This document shows, in pieces, positions 11,201 to 22,745 of a DNA stretch of 64,000 bases. Under the pieces are notes generated by a model that saw only the letters and a list, made by a program, of their open reading frames with translations, had not been told where the DNA came from and ran no database searches. The stretch is taken from assembly GCF_029784135.1 (NCBI RefSeq), contig NC_073746.1, positions 284,839,348-284,903,347 of the forward strand, read 5' to 3'. The translations under genes were made by a program, and so were the position numbers. Position 1 is the first letter of the stretch. Each line of letters starts with the position of its first letter. The stretch comes from Toxorhynchites rutilus septentrionalis (lineage: Eukaryota; Arthropoda; Insecta; Diptera; Culicidae).

Positions 11201-12560
11201 TGCACAAATTATACACTGGTTAGCCCGGTCGCGAGCCTCAGGCTATTTAGCAATTCTTTACGAGCGGATTAAAATTTTCCCAGCATCCATCTTGACCATG
11301 TATCCGTGAGCCAAATTCCCAAAAAAAAACGATTATAGCCTATATCAACAAACCATAATGACGGTGGCACAGACCGGAGGGTCTTTTCTCGTGATTGGTT
11401 TAGCAGAACAGGATCGAACCATGAATAGATAAACAAAAACATTCCAGCGGTCTGAGACGTGTACCTGTCGTCTCACTCTTCAGAGCGCAGCGCAGCCGGC
11501 GAAAGTTTTCCGGGCGCGCTTTATCGATACCACAATCTCGAGAGGTGTTTCAACCCCACTGGTAATAGGCAACGGGCAGAAGAACTGCCCAATGGGCCAA
11601 GCAAACGCTTCGAGTAGGCTTGTTATTGATAGCCCGCTCTTTTGTTGTCTGCGGGAGGTGCCTGGATTCACAAATCAGAGATCTCACAACACTTTGCTCG
11701 AAAAATTACTGTCGCTTCAAATTAACAGGTGACGGTGATTGTCCGGGCCAGCATGAGCAGCGAGACAAAAGAAAAAGTAGCGGCCAGCGGAAATCGGTTT
11801 CGCTTCCCGCTAGCTTTTCTGCAACGTGTTTGGAGTTCAATTTAGATCACAATCACATGTTATTTTTTTTTAGCAGCGCAGTGCCAATTAGTTTTCTCCA
11901 ACGGTTCGAAATCAGAAAATAAGTTAACCGTTTAAGGTGATTCAATTAACGAAAAGGGAAATACATTGATCCGCTGTGGGCCGACCTAATTACAAATCGA
12001 AACTAGAGGAACGCGATGAATTCCGAACACTCGATCGCTTCGAAGCACGTAAATGATTGATTAGTGGAGCGGTAAGACCGCAAATCGGGTAATTGATCGT
12101 GATTTATTTCTAACATAATCCCAAAAACATCGTTAATAGGAAATTTGATACTTTCGAGATTGAATCAGGGAAACTGTATTATGCGCTTAGAGTGCATCGA
12201 GTGAGCGAGAGCAATCAATTCATCTCGAAACCGAAAGTCGAAACAGTTGGGCTGAGGAGGCAGTAAAGTTCATTGCACATCTCGCTATAGGCCAACTTTC
12301 GCTTTCGTTACCTAGTCGAAGCGCACCTAAGACTAAAAGGCTGCAAATGGGGAGTTATTAGTTAGCGTTTACTATGATCGATTTTTTACTCTTAGAAAAT
12401 TTCCTTTGTTGCTAATAATGAATATCCCACCGAGATAGGGAAAAAGAGGCTGAGGCTGATAAAATAACGGTGCCACGGTGTGCTCAGGTGCACCATTTCG
12501 CGAACGAACGGAAAGTGCAACGTCTTGGCAGGTTGCGGTCGAGTTGCTCATTATTCTTGT
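11201..12560. other. GC-richer single-copy island, no gene recognised
   Basis: The sequence is not repeated within the window and has mixed composition with many short TAAT/ATTA cores. ORFs at 11480-11922 have no domain and no splice context. It may be regulatory or intronic DNA. Nothing can be assigned. Confidence 0.4.
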
Positions 12561-13112
12561 TTTTGTTTCATCTTCGGGTTGATTATAAAGGTGAGGATTG
12601 AAGAATTGTCTATAATCTTCAAAGTGTTACATTGTAGCTTTGAGGCTTGGAGTCATATAACTCTTGGAGATAATGTCTTAAAGATACACCTAAAGATACA
12701 GATACATATGTCAAACATATTTTAGGCCCGTCCTCTCTTGATCAATGTCAATGTCAAATTTTCCATTGGATTACACGGTATACCAGTCATGAAATGGTAT
12801 AAAATTTACTAACGTTCCAAAGCGTCAATGTTTTATTTTATTTTTTTGTTAACAAAAATGTGGATTCAGTCTGTGGCAACTGAAGACTTCTGCATCCACT
12901 GTCAATGAATATTCAGAGATGTTTTCATGATCAGTAGCATACCTTGCATCAAGTCATGAAAAAAAAAACAAACTGAGGATAGATTCCAGACAAACGAGAC
13001 AATCATATGAGCTATTATGGCGATTTGTGAAGATGTAGAACATTTCCACACAAAATCGTTCATGTTCCCACCCATTCAGCTTCCTCAAAAACATCCACCA
13101 AATGGTGATGAC
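12561..13112. other. Intergenic DNA without recognised features
   Basis: Mixed AT-rich sequence. I see no repeat partner and no coding signal. Confidence 0.3.
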
Positions 13113-13195
13113 CAGGGTTGCCAACTATAATTTTAAAAAATCAGTAGGAATGAAAATAAAAATCAGGATAAATCAGGATAGTCCATAGTCCATGG
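13113..13195 (+). mobile_element. hAT-like left terminus fragment
   Basis: CAGGGTTGCCAACTATAATT followed by AATCAGGATAAATCAGGATA resembles the left end at 8886. No matching right end was found, so it is probably a truncated end. Confidence 0.35.
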
Positions 13196-13245
13196 GTTGT
13201 CCGGAAAGTTAATGTCGATTTTTGGGACAATAAAACATCAAAGCA

Positions 13246-13370
13246 TTATAATTCAATTGTATATTCATAGTTCTGTTTCACAATCTTTCGCCATTTTTCA
13301 CACAGCTTAAATATTCTATCCTCCCAGAACATGTTTGTTTCCTCGTCGAAAACTGCTGCGAGCCATACAT
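13246..13370 (-). pseudogene. mariner transposase C-terminal remnant
   Basis: On the minus strand the last ~38 codons read VFDEETNMFWEDRIFKLCEK, then WRKIVKQNYEYTIEL and a stop. This matches the pattern of mariner C termini (FW-DGI-KL-ERW-K-V-QNGEY). The downstream sequence on the minus strand, AAAAATCGACATTAACTTTC at about 13222, then CCGGACAACCC, looks like a mariner 3' inverted repeat. Upstream, the catalytic part is absent. SINE tail sequence begins at about 13402. Confidence 0.6.
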
Positions 13371-13401
13371 GTGAGAAACAGATTGCTTGGTAGTAGCTCG
13401 T

Positions 13402-13457
13402 ATTAAAACCCGGCACTGTTACAGCTAAAATGCTAATGAGCCTAAATAAATAAACAA
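13402..13457 (+). mobile_element. SINE1 3' tail fragment
   Basis: GTTACAGCTAAAATGCTAAT followed by GAGCCTAAATAAATAAAC is identical in pattern to the 3' ends of the SINE1 copies at 54363-54859 (inverted) and 61400-61797. Only the tail is present. Confidence 0.75.
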
Positions 13458-13482
13458 ATGGGATAAAAAATATATATATATT

Positions 13483-15931
13483 CAGGCATTCCATGCCAAA
13501 CCGATATAGTGGTTCTCAGATTTTCGTCAAAAGTGATAATGTTGTTCTTTATCGCAAAACATTAGAACCTTTTTTTTCGTTTTTTTATTAGGGTGACCAT
13601 TTCCATTTTGGGGTGGTCCGAAAAATATTTTTCCATTTTTTCCCGAAAATTACTTTTTTCAAAAAATCATAACTTGAAAGGAAATGGATTTTATTATCGT
13701 AATTATTGATTGTAGTCGTTTTTTGTTGTTTTCATGGCTTTGGACTATAGGGCGCTATATTTTTTTATATTTTTTCTTGAAAGCCGATAATCTTCTAATA
13801 TATCTCGATATCAGAGATGCTATTTTGTCCGATTTTGGGATATGATTTTTCATAGTTAATCGGTGGTTTCCAAATCCATTTCTTTTGCGAGTTCAATATT
13901 TTTTCAATGAAAAGCTAGCTCATTGGGTTCAATTTGATATGTCGATCATCAGCAATTCCAAATGAAATCGTCCTAAAAATGCAGATTTTAAAAACTTGTA
14001 TTTTTGATTCCAATGAAAGTGTGTATTCCGTTTGGGTTGAGTGAGTTTTTCACAACAATTGGGAATTTTTTGACTCAAGCGTAACTTTTGAAAAGGGCGT
14101 ATCGATTTTAGTAAGAGAAATCTTTGATAATTTATATCTCAAAAAACTATGAGACGTACCGAAATATTGTCTTAGAAAGAGTTATAAAGTATTGATGGTT
14201 GAATATGAAAAAAAAGTACACTGAGAAAAAAAATTAGTACTCTTTTTTTATTTACAAAATAAAAATTCAATTTTCAATATCCAAAATACATATTTTTTAA
14301 TTTTTTTTACTTTTTCATACAAAATATAAGTCATGTAGAAAATTCAAAAAATGAGCCCAAGATGGTAAAACTATTTTTGACGAACTTTGTGGAACATCGA
14401 ATTTTTAGGAATTTTCGAAACTTCGAGTTTTTGTATGTTAGCAGTCATTTTTAATCACAAATTATGAATCCTGATGTTATTTAAAACAAAAAAGGTAATT
14501 ATTAATCTCCTTCTAAATGCAACCATTCTCGAGATATTTAAAAAAAATATTTCTAATTTATTGTTTTTTTTTCATAGTAAATAATCCCTTTTAATATGTT
14601 TGTCGTGTTATACCGTCATGTTCATGAAATTTTATGAATTTGCTTATAATTTCCAACAACTTTTCCGAATACATCATTATGGTTCATTTTTTGACTCAAG
14701 TGTAACTTTTGAAAAAGGTGTATCGATTTTAGTAAGAGAAATCTTTGATAATTTATATCTCAAAAAACATGAGTCGTACCGAAATAGTGTGTTAGAAAGA
14801 GTTGTAGAGTATTATTGGCTTAATTTGGAAAAAATATACACTGAGAAGAAAAATTAGTACTCTTTTTTTATATTTACAAAATAAAATTTTAATTTGCGAT
14901 TTTAAAAAAATATGTATTTTTTTATATGTTTTTCAATTTTTTCATATAAAATAGAAGTCATGTAGAAAATTTAAAAAATGGGCCCAATATGGTAAAACTA
15001 TTTTTGACGAAATTTGTGGAACATCGAATTTTTAGGAATTTTCGAAACTTCGAATTTTTGTATGTTAGCAATCATTTTTAGCCACAAACTATGAATCCTG
15101 ATGTGATTTAAAACAAAAAAGGTTCAATCTCCTTCTAAATTTAGCCATTCTCTCATTCATATTTAGGAGTTACGTTACGAAACATTCGAAGACATGTGGG
15201 TTAATACAAAACGTAGCGAAACTAAAAAATCTTTTTCATCTTAATACAAACTTCAATCAATCAAAAAAATTGTTGGAAATTAAAATAATTCCAAGAAAAG
15301 AAAAATTCATAAAATTCCATAAAATTCCAAGAACATGACGGTATAACACGACAAACATATTTAAAGGGCCTATTTACTATAAAATAGATTATAAATTAAA
15401 CATATTTTTTTAAATATCTCGAGAATGGTTGCATTTAGAAGAAGATTGATAATAACCTTTTTTGTTTCAAATCACATCAGAATTCATAATTTGTGGCTAA
15501 GAATAATTGCTAACATTCAAAAATTCGAAGTTTCGAAAATTCCTTAAAAATTCGATGTTCCACAAAGTTCGTCAAAAATAGTTTTACCATCTTGGGCCCA
15601 TTTTTGGAATTTTCAATCATCAATCTCCTTCTAAATTTAGCCATTCTCGAGATATTTAAAAAAATATTTGTAATTTATTGTCATTTAAATAGTAAATAGA
15701 CCCTTGAAATAATGTTTGTCGTGTTATACCATCATGTTCATGAGATTTTATGAATTCGCTTATTTTGGAAAAAGTGGAAAAAATGATTTTTTGGACCACC
15801 CTAAAATGGAAATGAGCACCCTAATGAAAAAATAAAAAAACGGGTCTAATTTTTTGCGATAAAGAACAAAAGATAAAGAAATTTTGACGAAAATATGAGA
15901 ATCACTATATCGATTTGGCATGGAATGGCTG
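13483..15931. mobile_element. Family A element, long form (2.45 kb)
   Basis: The left end CAGGCATTCCATGCCAAACC is mirrored by the right end finishing GGCATGGAATGGCTG at 15931. The inverted similarity extends ~90 bp through TTCTCAGATTTTCG and GATAATGTTGTTCTTTATCG to the TAGAACC/GGGTCTA block. TATT flanks both sides, but in AT-rich DNA this is weak TSD evidence. The interior holds tandem and inverted 600-bp-scale repeats and no coding sequence. Confidence 0.75.
14071..15760. repeat. 621-bp direct repeat plus inverted copy inside family A
   Basis: TGACTCAAG at 14071 recurs at 14692, and the following ~500 bp align with a constant 621-bp offset (for example GTAAGAGAAATCTTTGATAA at 14110 and 14731). 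The segment GGAACATCGAATTTTTAGGA, at 14391 and 15015, returns inverted near 15540-15560. A further direct piece is at 15610-15760 (GTCGTGTTATACC). The region can form very large foldback structures. Confidence 0.85.
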
Positions 15932-16740
15932 TATTATGACACGTACTGTACAAGACAAATATTATTGGAAGTAATTTGAATGTGTATGCGTATATATATT
16001 GTGGATACGATCCGACAAAGACATCAATATTCTCTTCAGTAATACTGCCCAAATATGCATGGTTGACGTAAGCGCCAACATGACCAAAATCCACTTTTTT
16101 ACTGGTTCATATTCTTTACCATGTTAAACATACGCAAAACATAAAACCATTGTATGTTTGTTCGAAAATATTCGAGAATACCAACATCAAAGAAGATTTA
16201 CCATCTTCCAATAGTTATATGACGCGATAAAAAAAATACAAACCATAGCCTAATGTATTTAGGAAAAAAGCACAGGATACATTTTTTGGTACTCCTCTTT
16301 TGTCTTTTAGCATTCTACTCGTACGCAAATTGTCTCCGGAAGTCTTTATTTCAGCTGATTTGATCATCCTGATCACGCCGTTGTTTAATCCTTTATAAGG
16401 CCATTGCAACTATATTGCCACCAACAAAAAATATTTTTTTCGCTGCACCTGGAATGTTCTTTCAATATTTTGCATAACCAAAAACTTCTAAAGGTATATG
16501 GTAATACTCCATTTATTAGGATTGCTAAACATGTACGATATTAATTTGGGAGTTATTTTTAAGTGAGAAGGGAACGCATTTCTAGAGCACCGACAGAAAA
16601 TTCCGTTCAAATTAGTTGAAAATGCAATAACTTGATAAGTTTGTTCATTGTAAGCGTTCTATTTAGGATCTACTGTGTCAGCTCATGCAGTTTTTTCAAT
16701 AAAACAAACGGTGTATTTGATGAAAAATTCAATTTTTTCT
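15932..16740. other. AT-rich DNA between two family A copies
   Basis: No coding or structural feature recognised. Confidence 0.35.
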
Positions 16741-17193
16741 CAGCCATTCACTCAGATTTTTGTGAAAAGTGGTAGTTTAGTTCCTTTTCGTAAAATATTA
16801 GACCCGTACTTTTTTACTTTTACTTTACTTTTTTACTTTTTTTGGATATGTTAAAAAAACGTCAGCTTCCAAGAAAAAATATTTAAAAATATAGCGCCCT
16901 TGGTCCTGAGACCATGTGAAAACTATAAAAAAACAAATACAATCAATAATGACAAAATCAAAACTTGCAAATTTTTGCAAGTGTAACATTTTTCCAAGAA
17001 AGACTAGCTAATTAGCTTTAATTTGATATGTCGATCATCTAAATCGGTTCAGTAAAATTGAGCATGATACGTCACCCGAATGTAAAAATAGAAAAATACG
17101 GGTCTAATGTTTTGCGGAACAAGGAAACGAACAAAAATACCACTTTTCACGAAAATCTGAGAACCAGTATATCGGATTGGCATGGAATGACTG
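16741..17193. mobile_element. Family A element, short form (~450 bp)
   Basis: It starts CAGCCATTCACTCAGATTTT and ends GGCATGGAATGACTG. The inner TIR blocks TTAGACCCGTA (16798) and TACGGGTCTAATG (17097) pair as in the long form. Internal GCGCCCTTGGTCCTGAGACC and the AATCAATAATGACAAAA block match 33950-34020. This appears to be the compact non-autonomous version of the family. Confidence 0.78.
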
Positions 17194-17869
17194 TTTTATC
17201 TAGCTTTTTTTTTTCGCTGCGTTTGAAATATTGCTTTTATTTTTGCATAACCAAAGGCGCAACTTACAAGGCAACGCCAAACAGTGTTTTTGGGGTTAAC
17301 GGGCATAATTTTTCAACTGTTTCAATAGTTTAATTTTTAACAAAAAAGTTACCTGTGTTTGTCGTGTGTACCGCTTGACACGCGATCGGCTGATCCGTAT
17401 CATGCTCAATTTTCGTTTCGTCACTAGCATAGAACAGCTGCAGCAAATGCAGGGCACCTCTTTCGGACGTTATTGGAATATTCATCCAAATTCGTTTCCT
17501 TTCTGCAATCACAGGAACTGTCCATCATTGGTGAAAACCTGTCGTTCTGATCGGTATTGAGTGAAGTAGAACCACAAACAAAGTAGAAAAGTTTTACGTC
17601 ATGCAAACTTTAACAAAACAATTTTCGCATAGGTTGGCGTAACGCGTTTTTCATTTGGATTAAAATAACAAAAACTCATTAAAACACTCCGGCTCACTTT
17701 CGACCGTTAATATTCATTGATTGGATGAATGATTTTATATAAATATTTCAGAGTCATGATTTTTCAGCTAAACACAAGAAAACCCCGTCACTGAGTGGTG
17801 TTGATGGTTACATTAATTTGCATTAAATTTACGGCCTATTTGGGCAGAGTATTAGGTGGTCTTGATTAA
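17194..17869. other. Intergenic DNA, nothing recognised
   Basis: Short overlapping ORFs on both strands at 17330-17606 lack domains. Confidence 0.3.
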
Positions 17870-18110
17870 CATTTTTTTATCCCATCTGTTTTTTTATTAT
17901 GCTCATTTAGAAATTCAGCTGTAACAGAGCCGAATTTATTCGTGTACATTTTAATCTAATTTTAAAGATAATTTTTGTTGTATATTGCACCGTAGGCGTA
18001 AGAGCATTCCTATCTATCGATAAACATTTGTTTTATATTTTGCACAGTAGCAATTTAGACCTAAGAGTATTCCTATTCTATCGATACACATGCCGCCTTT
18101 ATAAGAAACA
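17870..18110 (-). mobile_element. SINE1 3' fragment
   Basis: On the minus strand it carries the SINE1 3' region: GAATTTCTAAATGAGCATAA near the tail, then CTGTTACAGCTGAATTT inverted (AAATTCAGCTGTAACAGAGC at 17912) and the internal block with CACAGTAGCAATTTAGACC (18044). The tRNA-like head is missing. Confidence 0.65.
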
Positions 18111-19250
18111 TATTTACTGAATTCGCAACATGAAAATTGTGACATTTCTGAGACCCCCATTTCAAGCGCGCCGTTGCAAACTATTTACTTGTTCATACCT
18201 TCCCACAAGCCTTTGGAACTTTCTTTGCGATAAATCGCCAACTACCCGTCGGAACTAATTACTCTCAAATTTTCCAAAATAAAACGGCTACGTGAAACAC
18301 ATCTCTTCTACTGTGTACCCTCGATTTAACACCTGCAGCAATCGTTTGCAAAGTCGAAAACATGTGCGAAATAATGACCAACAACACCATCGGGTCTCGC
18401 TCTCTCGCGGGTGCAATTTGTAACAGCTTCGTATGAATGAGAAAGCGAATCGACTAGCGAAATAGAAAAAAAAAAAACAGAAACCCCACACTCTCAGGTG
18501 ACTGATCTCGATTTCGCACCGTCATTTTCAAGCCTAATTTCGTGGGAGCAACGCAGGTTCTCCACATCCGTAGTAGCAACAACCGCTAGCATGCCGCAAC
18601 CCCTATCTTGTTTGATCAGCTGGGTTCGACGGAGAGAGAACATGTGTTCGTTCGTCTCGAAGTATGTCAGTTTAGCAAAACGGCAGCCCATTCACGGTAT
18701 GGTAATGCGATAACCTAATCGCTCTCTCGGTGTTTACGCGGGTCCAGGGATTAGAGTCGGCTTCTTTACCTGCAATCAAAAGAATCATCGATATAACCAA
18801 GGCTAACTGTACAGCATGGTGGAATTTCAATAAAACTCGTCCGACTATAATATAATTGCTGTTGGAATCGCAAGATAGCGCTGACGACGTGCTCCGATTG
18901 CACTGACCGAAAGCAACCTCCAACTGCCCTGCAAACCATACTATCGATTGGAGCAGATTGAATTAGAATTGAATGCTCATTTAAATATTTCTTTTGATGC
19001 TAACGGTCGTTCCGGGATGCAAGCGGAGAAAGCCCACCCGTCTGGATCCGTTGATAGAGTGGTCAAACGTAGTTTATAGTACTAGCGCGCAGAACCGGCA
19101 TGCACCATATACAAACGACTGTAAACTGTGATAAACTCAAATGCGGAATGGTAATGAGGTCGTATCTCACAGGGACCATTTGCTGGCATTCTCGTAGAGT
19201 TGCCTAGGGACTAGGCAGGTACCAAACTACACTTGTTATTTTTTTGTTGT
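18111..19250. other. GC-richer single-copy island, no confirmed gene
   Basis: This is unique within the window. The minus-strand ORF 18923-18672 contains a hydrophobic run AVQLALVISMILLIAG that ends exactly at a splice-donor-like GTAAAG (about 18773-18768), preceded by TTCTTTTGATTGCAG. It could be a signal-peptide exon or a chance match. The start codon lies 34 residues upstream of the hydrophobic core, which is unusual. It is not called as a gene. Confidence 0.3.
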
Positions 19251-20456
19251 TGCACGTTCTTCGAGATGGTTGAGAAAATTTGTGGAATGCCACAGAATTT
19301 TTCCTATGCAGGTTTGCAGGCACAAATCATTGTCGTACAATGAAATGAATGTTATTCGGAAATGGAAAATTTAAACTCAGTTAGCTCCACATTCACTGAT
19401 TCCTATTAGTGGGATGTTTTTAGGAAAATGGAGAAAACCCCGGTTTCGATAGCTGCTCCTAGTATAGAACAAAGCTCATCTTATGGACTACCCTGTTTAT
19501 GCTAGTTCAGTCATACTTTCAAACTTGTCGCTGAAAACAAAGCGCAATAGAAACTTGTGGTCTGGGTAATGGCGGGGACATAACTGAAGGACTACATCTA
19601 CAGCATCTTCGATTTCGATTTAAAATGATAATGTGCCATGTACGTCAAGTAATCTACCCTGAAAAAATAGTTGACTCGAATAATAACTGAAAATCTTGGT
19701 GGTCTGAAAAGAACCTTTGATATTGTCATTGAAGTTGGTGTTGCTAAGTTATAGCATTGGAGCTGTCGACAGTGTAGCTGGATGATGATGTTGTCTTAAG
19801 TCTTGGAGGTTTTAAACATTTTCAGGTCATTCACCTCTAGCCTTGAAAAAGGCCAATTGGAGATACTTGACCTAAAGAGTTTCGCGAGAGCGGTCAACGA
19901 GTGCAGACGTGATTTTCAGTAGCTCCGTTGTTTAATTTGATGTTATTTCTGATGTGTCAGTGGTGTGAAGGAGATAATTAGTTCTTCAAAATTAGTCCGA
20001 AGCACCGGATTGTGATTTTAGCTCTGTGAACATAAAATTTGAAAAGAAATGTGATGAAATGTTTTGAGTTTCGGTGCGCTGAGATTAGAAAACGTTCATA
20101 TTTTTCCATTCTTGCATCACAGTGCTCGTTTATGTGTGTATGTGTAGCGCCGAGCAGTTTCGTGAGCGAAGTTGTGGCAGGAGCGGTCGCATCGGAGAAA
20201 GAGATTTTTGAGCAATTTTCTTATGTTCGCGTCTAGTCTTCTTTTTCGAGTTAGGACATGTTTTGTGACTATATAAAAGTGTATTGTATGGTGTGCAGTA
20301 GTGTGTCGCGGTGTGAATGTTTTAGTGCGTATCGCAGTGATGATATCACTATGGGAGTATACAGACATGATGAGCTATTTTTTTACATACATTCTTAAAC
20401 GTTTCTTCAAATAATCATCTGGATAAAGATAGGATTTTTACGACTGTTTCGAATTA
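19251..20456. other. Intergenic DNA with sparse repeat traces
   Basis: The 19839-19854 hairpin AGCCTTGAAAAAGGCC recurs in variant form at 21342 and 21886. TTGGAGATACTTGACCTAAA (19857) recurs at 21316. No gene is seen. Confidence 0.35.
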
Positions 20457-20579
20457 CTGTGGAGCCTCGATTGGCCGCGGGAGCTAGTTCCATAGTAATT
20501 CTATAGACTTTCGTGAGACTTTTCAGTTAGATATGCGGTGATTTTGCCACCCATTCCGCGGATAGACGCGGTCCTACTG
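20457..20579. mobile_element. pogo/Tigger-type MITE (~120 bp)
   Basis: The left end CTGTGGAGCCTCGATTGGCC and the inverted right end CAGTAGGACCGCGTCTATCC both continue into CGCGG. This resembles the CAGTAGAxCCTCGATTATCC ends of Tigger-like elements. TA flanks both sides. There is no coding sequence. Confidence 0.5.
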
Positions 20580-20619
20580 TACTTATTTTAGGAATCAGGT
20601 TTCAAATTTCTGTAATTTA

Positions 20620-20910
20620 TCAACTCTTTAATTATTCAGCTCTTTAGCAGATTTCCCAAGAATGATTTTCTGCCATCGCGATTAGAGTTCGACAAAAAAT
20701 AGGCACGATAAATAACGACGTATATCACCGGTTTAATTAATTTAATGAAAATTACTCGGTTACCTTGTCAGGTTTTTCCAGAGTAATTTTCTGCCGTTGT
20801 GATTGGAGTTCGATGAAGAGTAGGCACGATAAATAACTAAATATATCGCCGATTCATTGAATTGACAATAATTTCTTCGATTACCTTGTCAGGTTCTCAA
20901 GAATATGTTT
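20620..20910 (+). repeat. ~120-bp monomer array, copy next to repeat R copy 2
   Basis: About 2.5 imperfect units contain TTACCTTGTCAGG, ATTTTCTGCCGTTGTGATTG, GAGTTCGATGAAGAGTAGGC and GATAAATAAC followed by TATATCACCGG. The same monomers occur inverted at 27000-27535. They lie upstream of repeat R, separated by ~100 bp that ends AATCACATCACTTACCTCAG. Confidence 0.75.
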
Positions 20911-21003
20911 TCGTTGAATGGTATGAAACATAAGATTCTCTAAACATCAGTTTCGTTGAGTAGTCGATAGTTCGCGTTTAAATAATCACATCACTTACCT
21001 CAG

Positions 21004-21282
21004 TGAATCCTGATTTTCGGTTATTTCACTAACAACTATCCCCTCCATGATAATCGCTAGGGATAGAGGCGACTCTTCTGGCGGCGTTTATCAAACTAAC
21101 ATTCTTTCCCTTCCCCTGGAGACTGTAAGGACGTGGCCGGCGTCGTTATTGACTATTTAAAGCTAGAATCAGCGAAACTTGCACAATGAGAATGGTTTGC
21201 TACTCCCAGGCGTCATTCAGTGTGTTCTTTGTGCAATTTTGCTGGTTCAGGTTAATCACGGAGAGCAACTACGAATTGTACA
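21004..21282 (+). repeat. Promoter-like repeat R, copy 2
   Basis: It starts TGAATCCTGATTTTCGG and ends GAATTGTACA. It shares GGCGTCGTTATTGACTATTT and GAATGGTTTGCTACTCCCAG with the other copies. It is followed by CTCAAG simple repeats and then by the TTGGAGATGCTTGACC block. The upstream 120-bp monomers make the pair a composite, as at 26601-27535. Confidence 0.65.
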
Positions 21283-21320
21283 GTCTATCCAAGCTCCGGC
21301 TCAAGCTCAAGCTCAATTGG

Positions 21321-22024
21321 AGATGCTTGACCTAAACTCTCAGCCTTGACAAAGGTTATTTTGGACGCTTCGCCGTCGCCGCCGCTTTTTTTTATTCCAT
21401 CAGCATCATAATACCACATTTCTTAATCACTTCAATCTACCTTTGGCAACGCATGAAAACAACACCAACGTGTGAGCGAGAGGTAAAAACTAAAAAAAGG
21501 GGCATATCTGTGATATAACCGCAGGGTGGTCTTTGACTTGGCAAGCAATAAGTAACAAGCATACAGGTCTCAGAAATTTCATCATTCGAATTAGATTGAT
21601 TATCATACCACTTCGTTTTGCTGGGAAAAATATTAACGCATAAAGGAGGAATTGATTCCTCCTCGGAAATACCCAGCGCAAATAATACCCCTTCCCCCCA
21701 ATAACCGACAATTTCATTGAAATCATCGGTCGATAGCGGCATTAGTGAGCATTCGACGGCAGAAAATAAATGAAATTAGGAGAGAAGGGTCACTTCTCAA
21801 GCACAACTAAATGGATTTCTTCCTATTCTTCTTCTTTTTCTTGTTGAATTATAGAAACTTTAAGAGTTTGCAGTTCATTCGTCTCTGGCCTTGAGAAGGG
21901 TCCTTGCGGACAACTCAATCCTAACTTTTTCTCCACCTGCCTTGACAAAGACACTTAATTGTCGTTCGACGCTCCTCAGCAAACCGTATCCGTTTCAGCA
22001 AACATCAAATGATGTTCTTGAAAT
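21321..22024. other. Intergenic DNA with a short perfect hairpin
   Basis: AGGAGGAATTGATTCCTCCT at 21644-21663 is a palindrome with 9-bp arms. The minus-strand ORF 21742-21437 has no domain. Variant hairpins of the CCTTGAxAAGG type occur at 21342, 21886 and 21938. Confidence 0.4.
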
Positions 22025-22745
22025 GGATTTCCAATCGGTCATTAGTTTATACACAGACTTGTGATTTCATTAGATTGTTTTCAAAGCAATTTTTAGGTTA
22101 TTGAAAGAAGTTTTCGGGTCAATAATTAATAAGCATATAACTTTCAGACATTTTATCTTTTGAATGAAATGATTATAATCAACTTCGTTTAGCTGGAAAA
22201 GATTGGAGAAGAATCATCGACGAATGTGGCATTCGTCAACAAATAATTTTGAAACTCCTGCTTTTATCAAACAATATGGAAAAATTCTCTACACCATATC
22301 AAACATTTCATTCTCTCTGCTATCAAATCCATACCCAATGTCACCATTTGTAAAAAATCTGTATCGAATTGTCATCCACACTTCGTTCGGTCCGGCTGCA
22401 GAAAAGAAATGAAATTGGGAAAGGAAAACAAAGAGTTTAAGTGAGTGAACGAGACCATCTTTCCGTCCCTTTCCAATCACAACTAAACGGATTTCCGAGC
22501 GGACACCGACTTGTATACAGATTTTCATGGTTTCAACAGCCTGTTTTCAAAGCATTTTTTCATGCTATTGAAACAAGATTTCGGGTCAATAACTAATAAG
22601 CATATAACTCTTAGGATTTTCATACCACTTCATTCAGCCACCAAAGAGTTATGTGTTATGGCCGCTCTCGTTTTCGAAACTTTGAACTTACACCCTGGTA
22701 CAATAATGAAAAACGTAATCCTACGTCAAGCTACAGAAGCACTCT
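22025..22745 (+). repeat. Dispersed repeat D, two adjacent copies
   Basis: Copy D1 (22025-22200) and copy D2 (22487-22745) share GTTTTCAAAGCA, TCGGGTCAATAA and AATAAGCATATAACT. D2 ends with AAAACGTAATCCTACGTCAA. A third copy is at 62571-62876. The termini and class are unknown. Confidence 0.6.
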
